Assembly: GCA_039811185.1 (NCBI GenBank)
Contig: JBDHYF010000012.1
Coordinates: forward strand, 1 to 51,056
Length of the DNA: 51,056 nucleotides
Direction: 5' to 3'
From: JAEZDR01 sp039811185
GTDB taxonomy: Bacteria; Bacteroidota; Bacteroidia; Chitinophagales; Chitinophagaceae
Positions 17,441 through 26,236 of this stretch are shown one piece after another (within the stretch, counting starts at the first letter, position 1; every line of letters starts with the position of its first letter). A program made the position numbers and the translations under genes. The notes below the pieces were generated by a model. The model did no database searches. It had not been told where the DNA came from and was given only the letters and a program-made list of their open reading frames with translations.

Positions 17441-18709
17441 TTAGTTTGGCGCTAAAGATAATTTGGTTTTACGAATAGCTGCAATAACTTTTCCGCTAAG
17501 GCGTCGCCCGAAAAAAGCAGAATTGGCGGAGCGGCTGAGATTATTTTCCGGATGAAAAACAAAATCATCATCCATTGAAAAAACAGTGATGTCGGCTGCT
17601 GCACCTTCTGCAATTGGCTGCAGTGGAATGCCAAATATTTCTCTTGCGCGGGCGCTGAAGAGCCGTTCAACGTCGCCGGCAGTAAGACCTTCCACCGCAC
17701 TTCGTGTTGCCGCAAACGCTGTCTGGGCGCCAATCATACCGTATTGTGCCGATTCAAAATCACATTGTTTTGCGTCGATGTTTTGTGGAAGATGATGGCT
17801 TGCTATGCAGTCTACGGTTCCATCGAGCACCGCCTGTTGCAGGGCTTCGCGGTCGGCCGGTGTTCGTAATGGCGGCGATAGCTTTAAGTGGGTATCGTAG
17901 TGTTTCAAATCGTCTTCGCAAAAAAACAAATGAGCAGGCGTTAAGCTGCAACTAACGTTCAGCCCTTCAGCTTTTGCGGCGCGGATGGCTTCGATACCGG
18001 CTTTTGAAGATACACCCGTGATGTGCAGTTTGCCACCTGCGTAGCGAAGCAGCGCTATATCGCGTTGAATCATTAGTTCTTCGGCAATGGCGGGCTGTCC
18101 CGGCAAGCCCATCTGTGTGGAAACAATGCCTTCGTTCATTAACCCGAGGCGGCCAAACGCTTCGTCGACGGGCAGTTGAATAATGGGTGTGTCGCCGGCT
18201 TTCAGGTACTGCAAAGCTTTTACTAAGAATACCGGCGATTGTATGGGCCGGAGTCCATCGCTGAAAGCAATAGCGCCGCTGTTTTTGAGATCGTACATTT
18301 CGGCAAGCTCTCTGCCTTCGGCTTTTTTTGAAACCGCGCCAACAGGATAAAGCTTTGCAGGAGCAGAATGCCGGTAGTTGGCAATAAATTCGGCCTGCGT
18401 TTTTTGGTCGCAAACCGGTAAGGTGTTCGGGAGGCAGAACACATGCGTGAACCCTCCTGCCGAAAACGCAGATGCGCCGCTTGCAAGCGTTTCGCGAAAT
18501 TCGTAACCGGGCTCTCCGAGAAACGAAAAGCAATCCACCCATCCCTGTGTGGCAACCATATTATTTCCTTCAATAACTACATCAGCATTTTCACTTGCGC
18601 TCTCTGAAACGGAACGGATGATTCCATCGATAATTAAAAGATTTTTCCGCTGAAGATTGAAAGGAGATGAACGATCGGCAATCAGGCAGTTCTTTATGAG
18701 TAAATTCAT
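17441..18709 (-). CDS. Dihydroorotase-like protein lacking metal ligands (probable pseudoenzyme)
   Basis: The 422-residue protein is homologous to the multifunctional-type dihydroorotase family of pyrimidine synthesis, over its whole length. The aligned catalytic positions are lost. DxHxHLREPG reads D59-C-F-S-F-L-G-E-P-G68, with both metal-binding His changed to Phe and the Arg to Gly. The HVS segment reads H229-I-T-G-V-S, with the metal His changed to Gly. TDHAPH reads S304-H-H-L-P-Q309, with the catalytic Asp changed to His. The ligand-bearing HxED stretch also lacks its His. The body of the protein is intact, so it is not a decaying gene. It may serve as a structural partner, as the inactive DHOase does in Pseudomonas aspartate transcarbamoylase. 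It heads the operon that continues into DUF4199, GT2, GT4, hddA, gmhA and gmhB. Confidence 0.88.
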   Translation of the reverse strand: MNLLIKNCLIADRSSPFNLQRKNLLIIDGIIRSVSESASENADVVIEGNNMVATQGWVDCFSFLGEPGYEFRETLASGASAFSAGGFTHVFCLPNTLPVCDQKTQAEFIANYRHSAPAKLYPVGAVSKKAEGRELAEMYDLKNSGAIAFSDGLRPIQSPVFLVKALQYLKAGDTPIIQLPVDEAFGRLGLMNEGIVSTQMGLPGQPAIAEELMIQRDIALLRYAGGKLHITGVSSKAGIEAIRAAKAEGLNVSCSLTPAHLFFCEDDLKHYDTHLKLSPPLRTPADREALQQAVLDGTVDCIASHHLPQNIDAKQCDFESAQYGMIGAQTAFAATRSAVEGLTAGDVERLFSARAREIFGIPLQPIAEGAAADITVFSMDDDFVFHPENNLSRSANSAFFGRRLSGKVIAAIRKTKLSLAPN

Positions 18710-18820
18710 AAAAGAAGGGGGAAATTTTTCGCAATATTAAACATTAAACTTTTGTGGAGCCGTGGCAGCGCGAATAAAAACAGAATAGAATTTCATTTTA
18801 AAATAAGCGAATAATTCATT

Positions 18821-18828
18821 TACATTTG
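18821..18828 (+). promoter_or_regulatory. -7 box of tRNA-Pro
   Basis: TACATTTG matches the Bacteroidota TAnnTTTG consensus exactly and ends 14 bases before the first base of the tRNA, which fits a transcription start close to the mature 5' end. Confidence 0.65.
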
Positions 18829-18842
18829 CAGCCACAAAAAAA

Positions 18843-18916
18843 CGGGTGGTGGCGCAGCCCGGTAGCGCACTTGTATGGGGTGCAAGGGGTCGCTGGTTCG
18901 AATCCAGTCCACCCGA
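18843..18916 (+). tRNA. tRNA-Pro(GGG)
   Basis: A 74-base cloverleaf: acceptor CGGGTGG pairs with CCACCCG. The D stem is GCGC/GCGC, and the anticodon stem CTTGT/GCAAG closes the loop ATGGGGT, giving anticodon GGG. The T arm is GCTGG-TTCGAAT-CCAGT. It reads CCC and CCU. G37 next to G36 suits m1G modification. No CCA is encoded. It stands alone between a -7 box and a terminator. Confidence 0.95.
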
Positions 18917-18923
18917 CTCCAAA

Positions 18924-18953
18924 AAAAGCTCATGATCAATCATGGGCTTTTTT
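18924..18953 (+). terminator. Intrinsic terminator of tRNA-Pro
   Basis: A 12-bp stem with one G-U pair (18924-18935 with 18940-18951, loop TCAA), ending in a U-run, directly follows the tRNA. Confidence 0.85.
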
Positions 18954-19060
18954 ATTCTGCATTGTTAAGACTTGCATCCACACAGCCGTTGCGGACGACT
19001 ATAACAATTTTTATACGCATTGTGCAATACATTTGTTTACATCTGTCAAAACAAGCGTAG

Positions 19061-19591
19061 ATGCAAGTAATTCGACTCCTTCTTATTCCCACAGTTATTG
19101 GCTTCTTTATTTGTAACAGTTCGTTTGCCCAAACATCGCCGGAGTTCTGGCAAAACTGGCCGGAGATTCAACTGCTTCACAAAAAAGATAAAAAACCAAT
19201 TCTGATTAACATCTACACAACCTGGTGCCGCTACTGCAAACTGATGGACAAGAACACCTACAATCAGGATTCTGTAAAGGGCTACCTCATGAACAACTAT
19301 TACCGCTTTCGGTTTAATGCGGAATCGCGCGACAGCATTATGTTTAATGGAAGAATGTTTCGCTACAATCCGGTTTATAAAGCACATGAGTTTGTACTCT
19401 ACCTTACCCAGGGTAATCTCGCATACCCTGCAACCATCATTATTCCGGCTGATAACAACAGAAAAATTTTCTACGAACTGGGTGCGTTAGACACTAAGCA
19501 AATGGAAATGATTCTGAAATATTTTACGGGTAAAAACTTGTCGCATTACAACATCAACGATTTCGCCCGTTCTTTTTCTTCCAAGTGGTAG
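19061..19591 (+). CDS. Secreted thioredoxin-fold protein
   Basis: The 176-residue protein has a signal peptide (MQVIRLLLIPTVIGFFICNSSFAQ) and a thioredoxin-like domain. Its active-site motif is WCRYC, in the context INIYTTWCRYCKLMDKNTYNQ. Such proteins act in the periplasm as disulfide reductases or isomerases; the partner is not known. A cis-Pro-like segment (LAYPATIII) follows in the right place. It is followed by the dipeptidyl peptidase gene, 35 bases after its stop, so the two may be transcribed together. Confidence 0.88.
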   Translation: MQVIRLLLIPTVIGFFICNSSFAQTSPEFWQNWPEIQLLHKKDKKPILINIYTTWCRYCKLMDKNTYNQDSVKGYLMNNYYRFRFNAESRDSIMFNGRMFRYNPVYKAHEFVLYLTQGNLAYPATIIIPADNNRKIFYELGALDTKQMEMILKYFTGKNLSHYNINDFARSFSSKW

Positions 19592-19626
19592 AAAATCTCT
19601 TTACTTTTCCCGAAACTTTTTTGTTT

Positions 19627-21747
19627 ATGAAGAACAGCTTTGTTTTGTTTTTTGCACTGATGGCTGTGCCGGCAATGAGTCAGAAAAAAGAATTGCCGCT
19701 CTCAGCTGTTAAATCCGCCGCCGACTCCGGCATTATCCGCCCGATTCCACGTCCGTTAGGATGGTTGAATGATGCTGAATTCCTGTTTGTAGTTCCAAAA
19801 AAAGGAAGCACGCCGGATTCTGTTTCTGTCAATGTTAAAACAGGAAAAGAAACCCCGCATAAGGCTGCTGTCCGCCAAAGCCTCCGGGTGGTTGATGGCG
19901 ACGTTTTTTATTACAATGGTTCCGGAACAAAAAAACAACTCACGAATACGGCCGGGCTTGAGAAAAACCCTACGTTTTCGCCCGACTATACAAAAGCTGC
20001 CTATACGCGCAACAACGATCTTTATGTTATAGAAATTTCTTCCGGAACGGAGACGAGGTTAACCTTCGATGGGTCGGACGTTATATATAACGGATACGCC
20101 TCCTGGGTATATTACGAAGAGATTCTGGGAAGGCCATCCAACTACCGTGCATTTTGGTGGAGCCCGGACAGCCGGCAGATTGCGTTTATGCGTTTCGACG
20201 ATCGTAAAGTACCGGTGTTTCCATTGTATAACGATAAGGGTGTTCATGGGTTTACAGAAGTTACCCATTATCCCAAAGCAGGCGATAAAAATCCTTCTGT
20301 AGAAATTGCCATCGCGAATGTTGATTCAGGCAGAATAAAGCTTGCAGATTTTGACAGAACGAAAGACCAATATTTTGGAACGCCCTTCTTTTCGCCCGAC
20401 AGCAAAACACTGTACCAGCAGTGGATGAACCGCGGTCAGGACACGCTTGTCTTATTCGCCGTTAACACTGTATCCGGAGCAAAAAATCCGGTGTACACAG
20501 AAGTACAGAAAACCTGGGTGGAATGGATGGATAATTTATATTTTTTCGATGGAGGTAAGCAGGCATTTTTTCTTTCTGACAAATCGGGATGGAATCACCT
20601 ATATCAAATTGATTTCGCAACCGGCAGACAGAAACAAATTACCTCCGGAGATTGGGCAGTTCGGTCGCTTGATAAAGTAGATGAGCAAAACAGCACGCTT
20701 TTTTTTACCGCGCGAAAAGAAAATTCTGCACGGCTCGATTTGTATGCCGCAGGCTTTGATGGAAGCCGTTTAAAGCGCCTCACGTTCGGAAACTATACAC
20801 ATAAAACTTTTCTTTCTAATGATGGAAAGCGCTTTGTTGATGTGTATTCCAACGTTTCAACGCCCGAGCAGCTTGCGGTGGTAGACATTGCAAGCGGTGA
20901 AAGAAACCTTCTTTTCAATGCAAAAGGGCCGCGGTTTAACGAGTTTCTGTTGGCCGAAACGCAGCTCCTGCGCGTACCAACGCCCGATGGCTTTTCGCTG
21001 CCTTTCACAATTACATTGCCTGCTAAAACAGACCCTTCAAAAAAATATCCCGTCCTCATAAATATTTACGGCGGGCCGAATGCAGGCACCGTAATGGATG
21101 GTTGGAAAGACCTTTCACAAACGCAACCATGGGCGTCGGAAGGCTTGATTCAGGTTTCGATGGACCATCGCGCTTCGGGACACTTCGGAAAAATGGGCCA
21201 AAATTTTGTGCACCGCAATCTCGGTGAGTGGGAAATAAAAGACTATTCAGACATTGTAAAGTGGTTGATACATCAGCCTTACGTAGATAAAGACAAGATT
21301 GCTATCAACGGATTTAGCTATGGCGGATATCTAACAGCGCTTGCGTTAATGAAAGCGCCCGAATATTTTAAGTTCGGAATTGCCGGCGGCAGTGTAACCG
21401 ATTGGCGCCTTTACGATTCGCATTATACCGAAAGATTTATGGACGGGCCTGATGAAAACAAGGAAGGATACGACCGAAGTTCGGTTTTGACATACATTAA
21501 GAATTACTCAGGCGGATTATACATTGTACATGGTACGATGGATGATAATGTGCACATCCAAAACAGCTTGCAACTGGCAGCAGCGCTTCAGGATGCGAAA
21601 AAAGAATTCAGGCTGATGTTTTATCCGGATGCACGCCACGGCTGGCGGAACCTTCCTGAAAGATGGAAACATTTCAACAACGAAAAAACACGTTTCTTTT
21701 ACGATAAACTGCTGGGGCGCACAGCACCTAACGAGATGCTCGAATAG
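19627..21747 (+). CDS. Dipeptidyl peptidase IV-like serine protease (S9B)
   Basis: The 706-residue protein has a signal peptide (MKNSFVLFFALMAVPAMSQ). An N-terminal beta-propeller (about residues 60-430) contains the substrate-anchoring Glu motif WVYYEEILGR. The alpha/beta-hydrolase domain follows. The catalytic triad fits Ser564 (GFSYGGY), Asp639 (GTMDDNVHIQ) and His671 (DARHGW). Enzymes of this type release X-Pro or X-Ala dipeptides from peptides, here outside the cytoplasm. I chose the ATG at 19627; an earlier start at 19585 would spoil the signal peptide. A bidirectional terminator follows. Confidence 0.94.
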   Translation: MKNSFVLFFALMAVPAMSQKKELPLSAVKSAADSGIIRPIPRPLGWLNDAEFLFVVPKKGSTPDSVSVNVKTGKETPHKAAVRQSLRVVDGDVFYYNGSGTKKQLTNTAGLEKNPTFSPDYTKAAYTRNNDLYVIEISSGTETRLTFDGSDVIYNGYASWVYYEEILGRPSNYRAFWWSPDSRQIAFMRFDDRKVPVFPLYNDKGVHGFTEVTHYPKAGDKNPSVEIAIANVDSGRIKLADFDRTKDQYFGTPFFSPDSKTLYQQWMNRGQDTLVLFAVNTVSGAKNPVYTEVQKTWVEWMDNLYFFDGGKQAFFLSDKSGWNHLYQIDFATGRQKQITSGDWAVRSLDKVDEQNSTLFFTARKENSARLDLYAAGFDGSRLKRLTFGNYTHKTFLSNDGKRFVDVYSNVSTPEQLAVVDIASGERNLLFNAKGPRFNEFLLAETQLLRVPTPDGFSLPFTITLPAKTDPSKKYPVLINIYGGPNAGTVMDGWKDLSQTQPWASEGLIQVSMDHRASGHFGKMGQNFVHRNLGEWEIKDYSDIVKWLIHQPYVDKDKIAINGFSYGGYLTALALMKAPEYFKFGIAGGSVTDWRLYDSHYTERFMDGPDENKEGYDRSSVLTYIKNYSGGLYIVHGTMDDNVHIQNSLQLAAALQDAKKEFRLMFYPDARHGWRNLPERWKHFNNEKTRFFYDKLLGRTAPNEMLE

Positions 21748-21789
21748 CTGAAAAGTTTCCGGATAATTTTAGACGGAAATTTTCAAATA

Positions 21790-21824
21790 AAAAGCGGCAG
21801 CCCGATAAACGAGTTGCCGCTTTT
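21790..21824. terminator. Bidirectional terminator between convergent genes
   Basis: A perfect 10-bp stem (21790-21799 with 21815-21824) flanked by A and T runs lies between the dipeptidyl peptidase and pdhB genes, which converge here. Confidence 0.85.
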
Positions 21825-21842
21825 CTATTGCTGTTTCCGATA

Positions 21843-22829
21843 TTACTTTTTCATATACATTACTTCCTTCACCAGTTTCACAGTTCTTTCTACGTCGGGC
21901 AGGTAGGCGTTAACCAAGGTTGGTGCATAGTGCATCGGCGCATCGGCAGAAGTAATCCGGCGGATAGGTGCGTCGAGATAATCGAAACCTTCTTTTTGAA
22001 TGCGGTAAGAAATTTCTGACGATACGGAACACATCGGCCACTGCTCCTCAACAATAACAAGACGATTGGTTTTCTTAACGCTTTCCAGAATGGTATGCCA
22101 GTCGAGCGGACGAATCGTTCTGAGGTCTATCACCTCTGCACTGATGTTTTCTTTTTCCAGTTCGGCGGCCGTAGCCATTGCTACCTTCATCATTTTATTA
22201 AACGAAACAATGGTAACATCTTTCCCCTGCTTCTTCACCTCAGCCTTGCCCAGCGGAATATAGTATTCGTCTTCAGGAATTTCCATCTTATCTCCATACA
22301 TCAGCTCGCTCTCCAAAAAGCAAACGGGATCTTCTTCATAACGGATGGCTTGCTTTAAAAGCCCTTTTGCATCGTAACCATTACTAACGGAAACCACCTT
22401 TATTCCGGGAATATTTGCCAGCAGGCTTTCGAAAGCCGTTGAGTGCTGTGCGCCTAACTGTCCGGCGCTTCCATTTGGGCCGCGGAAAACGATTGGGCAA
22501 GTAATTTGGCCGCCACTCATTGCAAGCATTTTGGACGCAGTGTTTAAAATCTGATCCAATGCCAGCACAGCAAAGTTCCAGGTCATAAACTCCACAATCG
22601 GCCTTAATCCGTTCTGCGCTGCACCCACGCCAATAGCAGCGAAACCAAGCTCGGTAATCGGTGTATCGATAATTCTTTTCGGGCCAAATTCAGCAAGCAT
22701 TCCCTGGCTCACCTTGTAAGCGCCATTGTACTCAGCTACTTCTTCGCCCATTAAAAAAACACGTTCATCTCTTCTCATCTCTTCGCTCATCGCTTCACGA
22801 ATGGCTTCACGAAATGCAATTTGTCGCAT
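21843..22829 (-). CDS. pdhB: Pyruvate dehydrogenase E1 component, beta subunit
   Basis: The 328-residue protein is a transketolase-type beta subunit. It carries GEEVAEYNGAYKVSQG near the N-terminus, the TPITELGFAAIGVGAA motif that contacts thiamine diphosphate, and the C-terminal region ending in the LPDVERTVKLVKEV stretch seen in E1-beta proteins. It joins E1-alpha to decarboxylate pyruvate in the pyruvate dehydrogenase complex. A branched-chain 2-oxoacid E1-beta is the alternative. The motif match favours pyruvate, and the pdhA partner is not in the window. It is transcribed alone from a -7 box 33 bases upstream. Confidence 0.93.
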   Translation of the reverse strand: MRQIAFREAIREAMSEEMRRDERVFLMGEEVAEYNGAYKVSQGMLAEFGPKRIIDTPITELGFAAIGVGAAQNGLRPIVEFMTWNFAVLALDQILNTASKMLAMSGGQITCPIVFRGPNGSAGQLGAQHSTAFESLLANIPGIKVVSVSNGYDAKGLLKQAIRYEEDPVCFLESELMYGDKMEIPEDEYYIPLGKAEVKKQGKDVTIVSFNKMMKVAMATAAELEKENISAEVIDLRTIRPLDWHTILESVKKTNRLVIVEEQWPMCSVSSEISYRIQKEGFDYLDAPIRRITSADAPMHYAPTLVNAYLPDVERTVKLVKEVMYMKK

Positions 22830-22862
22830 AATAGTATTTAAGTTTTAACCTTAAAGGCCGCG

Positions 22863-22870
22863 CAAAAATA
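22863..22870 (-). promoter_or_regulatory. -7 box for pdhB
   Basis: On the minus strand this reads TATTTTTG, an exact TAnnTTTG match, about 33 bases before the pdhB ATG. No -33 element at the usual distance. Confidence 0.45.
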
Positions 22871-22947
22871 GGACATATCGCCCAACATTTAAAGCAGATA
22901 AAAACGAAGAAACTGATAAAGTAAACAGCCGTAATAACAAGTAATAA

Positions 22948-24936
22948 TTATTCGGCTGCAACAGGGCTTGCGGCTAATTCAAGGTCGATTTTTTCGAAGC
23001 GCGAATTTTTGCTTTTATACTCCGGCACGAGCATTTTCATTCTGCGAACCACATTTATGTCTTCATTCCGAACGGCAAGGCGAATAATTTCATCTATTGC
23101 ATTGCTCACGGTTTCAAAAGAGTGCTCAGCAACTTTCGCAATCATTATTTTTTTGTGATGTGTTGGAATCACTTCTTCATCTTTGTTCAGCAGCTCTTCA
23201 AAAAGCTTTTCACCCGGGCGTAAGCCGGTAAAAAGTATTTTAATGTCACTATTTGGAATCAGGCCGGCAAGCTTAATCATCTTCATGGCAAGGTCAACAA
23301 TTTTTACGGGTTCACCCATGTCGAAAATGAATATCTCCCCTCCTTTGCCCATCGTCCCTGCTTCAAGCACCAGGGAACATGCCTCCGGAATGGTCATAAA
23401 GTAGCGGATAATATCCGGATGCGTAACGGTTATCGGCCCGCCTTTATCAATTTGTTTTTGAAACCTCGGAATCACGGAACCATTAGAGCCAAGCACGTTT
23501 CCGAAGCGGGTGGTGATAAATTTCGTTTGAACAAAGCTGCCGTTGGCGGCGCTTACATTCAACTGCCCAAGCGAGTTAATGCGCACTTTCCCTTGCCTGC
23601 TCTGTAAGCCCTCTACATACAATTCAGCAATGCGTTTGGAAGCGCCCATAACGTTGGTAGGATTGATTGCTTTGTCTGTAGAAACAAAAACAAACCTTTC
23701 CACTCCAAAGGCCTCAGAAAGGTCGGCAAGAATTTTTGTACCCATCACATTATTGCGAACGGCTTCACTGGGATGTTTTTCCATAAGCGGAACGTGCTTA
23801 TAGGCAGCAGCATGAAAAACCACTTGAGGTTTGTACTCTATAAATAAGTGCTGCATACGTTGCGCATCGCGAATATCGCCAATGAAAATTTGCCGTTCTC
23901 CGGTGTTCCCGAAGCGTTGCTGCAGTTCGTAATCGAGCTCGAACAATCCGGATTCAGTCTGATCGCAGAGCACCAACCTTCCCGGATTAATTGCTGCCAC
24001 CTGACGGGCAATTTCGCTACCAATGGATCCGGCTGCTCCGGTAATTAAAATAGTTTTGTTTTGAAGATAGCGCGACACATGCTCCGTTGCCAGAACGATT
24101 GTTGGGCGATTCAACAGATCCTCTATTTTAACCTCTTTTAGTTGCTTAATGTTCAGTTGCCCGTGAATCCACTCACGCATAGGCGGAATCACTTTTACAG
24201 GAATATCGAGACTAAGGCAGAAATCAACGATTTCGTTTTTCAAATTCAGATCGAAATCTTGTTTTGCGAAAAAAAACATCTTAATGTTTCCACCTCTCAT
24301 CACCATTTTGATATCGGAGAAGGAATAGATTTTTACGTTATCAATCGACTTTCCAAAAAGCTTTTCATTGTCCTCCACAAACGCCACCACATTGTACAGG
24401 TTGTTAGATGCCTGCTCCAACGTACGTTTCAGGGTAGAGCCATTATTCTCAGCGCCGAAAATCACCACATTTGTACGGTATTTCACCTTCCGCATGATGC
24501 TGCGCTTGTACAGATTCTTTACAAAAATTCTGTAACCGAAAATGAGAAAGGATGCGGTGAAAAAATAGATAATCAGGATAGATGTCGGTATCAGATTGGG
24601 CCAGTTAAACACGCTGCTTACAATATTGCAAACAGAGAGAAAGAAAAAGCTGTAAAAGATGGCCGTAATACAACGCAGTGCTTCTTTAAAGCCTGATATC
24701 CGGATAATGCCGTGATAGGTTTTAAAGCTTACGAAAAAAAGAAAATTAATGAGCAGCGCCGCAGAAACCTGAAGATATAAATGGTTTTTGGCGATGGCCT
24801 CTGTATCGAAATTGAACCTTAAATAATTGGCATAAATGATAGAAAAACTACAAATCAGCAAATCAAGCACAAGGATAAGCCACCTTGGAGTAGTGCTCTG
24901 CTGATTTATTAGGGTATACAGTTTGTTCATTTTCAA
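22948..24936 (-). CDS. Nucleoside-diphosphate-sugar 4,6-dehydratase, membrane type (PglF/FlaA1-like)
   Basis: The 662-residue protein has four membrane helices in the first 140 residues, a soluble linker domain, and a Rossmann dehydratase domain from about 290. Key sites are the NAD loop GAAGSIG at 300-306, HAAAYKHVPLMEKHP at 375-389, and STDKAINPTNVMGASKR at 419-435. The last contains the Thr420-Asp421-Lys422 catalytic set and the Met-x3-Lys that replaces Tyr-x3-Lys in this group. It should convert UDP-GlcNAc to the 4-keto-6-deoxy sugar, the first step to bacillosamine. It closes the Pgl-like operon, 157 bases downstream of the aminotransferase. Confidence 0.92.
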   Translation of the reverse strand: MKMNKLYTLINQQSTTPRWLILVLDLLICSFSIIYANYLRFNFDTEAIAKNHLYLQVSAALLINFLFFVSFKTYHGIIRISGFKEALRCITAIFYSFFFLSVCNIVSSVFNWPNLIPTSILIIYFFTASFLIFGYRIFVKNLYKRSIMRKVKYRTNVVIFGAENNGSTLKRTLEQASNNLYNVVAFVEDNEKLFGKSIDNVKIYSFSDIKMVMRGGNIKMFFFAKQDFDLNLKNEIVDFCLSLDIPVKVIPPMREWIHGQLNIKQLKEVKIEDLLNRPTIVLATEHVSRYLQNKTILITGAAGSIGSEIARQVAAINPGRLVLCDQTESGLFELDYELQQRFGNTGERQIFIGDIRDAQRMQHLFIEYKPQVVFHAAAYKHVPLMEKHPSEAVRNNVMGTKILADLSEAFGVERFVFVSTDKAINPTNVMGASKRIAELYVEGLQSRQGKVRINSLGQLNVSAANGSFVQTKFITTRFGNVLGSNGSVIPRFQKQIDKGGPITVTHPDIIRYFMTIPEACSLVLEAGTMGKGGEIFIFDMGEPVKIVDLAMKMIKLAGLIPNSDIKILFTGLRPGEKLFEELLNKDEEVIPTHHKKIMIAKVAEHSFETVSNAIDEIIRLAVRNEDINVVRRMKMLVPEYKSKNSRFEKIDLELAASPVAAE

Positions 24937-25093
24937 GTCTGCTTTTCAAAAACACATTTTCATTACCACCGACCGCTCAAACTAAACCAACCCGGAAACG
25001 ACTTGGCTAAACGTATTTTTTTGTGGTGCGAAATTAAAGAATTAATAAAAATCTTATATATTTTTATTATCCATCCTTCAAATTTAATTGAAG

Positions 25094-26236
25094 TTAAGAG
25101 AATAATTCGTCTATCACCGCAAATATTCTGTCCTTCTCGGCGGATGTTAAGTTAGAACCGGAAGGAAGACAAAGCCCGTTTTCAAAAAGCTTTTCGCAAA
25201 CGCGGTTATCGCCATAATAAGGCGAACTGCGGAATACAGGTTGCAAATGCATCGGTTTCCACAGCGGGCGCGACTCTATATTTTCCTTTTCGAACGCAAG
25301 CCTGAGCGCTTCCCGGTCAATCTTCTTTTTTGTTTTAGACGGATCGATGAGAATAGCAGTGAGCCATCTGTTACTAAAGCTTCCTTCAGGCTCGGTTGTT
25401 AAGCTAACGCCATCTATTTGTTTAAAAACATCGGCATACCAGGCAAACATTTCTCTTCGCTTTGCAATCCGTTCATCGAGTACCTGCATTTGCCCTCTCC
25501 CAATACCAGCCGAAATGTTACTCATACGGTAATTGTAGCCAATTTCCGAATGTTGGTAGTGCGGTGCTGCATCGCGGGCTTGAGTCGACAAAAACCGGGC
25601 TTTATCCGCATAGCGTTTATCGGCTGTTACCAGGGCTCCGCCACCGCTCGTTGTTATAATCTTGTTTCCGTTAAATGAGAGGGCGGCCATCGCTCCAAAG
25701 GCCCCGCATTTCTTCCCTTGGTAAACCGATCCAAGCGCCTCCGCCGCATCTTCTACAATGGGAATTTCGTAGCGGTTTGCCACCGCTGAAATTGCTTCCA
25801 TATTGGCGGGCATTCCGTATAAATGCACCGGAATAATTGCTTTTGGTTTCTTGCCTTTTTCAATCCTGTCTTTTATGGCAGCTTCCAGCGAAACAGGGCA
25901 CATATTCCATGTCTCCGGCTCACTGTCAACAAAAACGGGTAAGGCACTTTGGTAAGCAATCGGATTTGCCGAAGCCGAAAACGTCATGCTCTGGCAAATT
26001 ACTTCGTCGCCGGCTTGTACACCCAGCATAATCAGTGCAAGATGAATAGCCGCTGTGCCCGTGCTGAGTGCAGCAACGTGAACATTGCCAATGTAGCCGG
26101 CCACATCTTTTTCAAAGCCATCCACGTTCGGCCCTAAGGGCGCAATCCAGTTTTCCGCAAATGCTTCTTCTATGTATCTAATTTCCTGTCCGCCCATGTG
26201 CGGAGAAGACAAATAAATTTTCGACTTATTACTCAT
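25094..26236 (-). CDS. DegT/DnrJ/EryC1/StrS aminotransferase (PglE-like)
   Basis: The 380-residue PLP enzyme has Asp163 (VEDAAEALGS) to bind the pyridine nitrogen and Lys192 (SFNGNKIITTSGGG) to form the PLP Schiff base. The N-terminal HMGGQEIRYIEEAF and the length match UDP-4-amino sugar aminotransferases. In this operon it would aminate the 4-keto sugar made by the dehydratase, giving UDP-4-amino-4,6-dideoxy-GlcNAc. It overlaps the acetyltransferase gene by 4 bases (ATGA). Confidence 0.92.
   Translation of the reverse strand: MSNKSKIYLSSPHMGGQEIRYIEEAFAENWIAPLGPNVDGFEKDVAGYIGNVHVAALSTGTAAIHLALIMLGVQAGDEVICQSMTFSASANPIAYQSALPVFVDSEPETWNMCPVSLEAAIKDRIEKGKKPKAIIPVHLYGMPANMEAISAVANRYEIPIVEDAAEALGSVYQGKKCGAFGAMAALSFNGNKIITTSGGGALVTADKRYADKARFLSTQARDAAPHYQHSEIGYNYRMSNISAGIGRGQMQVLDERIAKRREMFAWYADVFKQIDGVSLTTEPEGSFSNRWLTAILIDPSKTKKKIDREALRLAFEKENIESRPLWKPMHLQPVFRSSPYYGDNRVCEKLFENGLCLPSGSNLTSAEKDRIFAVIDELFS

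Noticed and set aside
12592..18709. Reading the heptose and glycosyltransferase genes as a laterally acquired island.
   Set aside because: Base composition and codon use look like the flanking housekeeping genes, and there are no mobile elements, so transfer is not supported.
18737..18943. A 68-residue minus-strand frame whose translation contains LDSNQRPLAPHTSALPGC.
   Set aside because: It lies antisense to tRNA-Pro. This peptide family is a well-known false call from tRNA genes; the tRNA, its promoter and its terminator explain the locus.
25044..25068. A 9-bp hairpin between the PglE-like and PglF-like genes as a terminator.
   Set aside because: The stem is entirely A-T with a 7-base loop and no proper U-run, so it would be unstable. 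It is probably AT-rich spacer.
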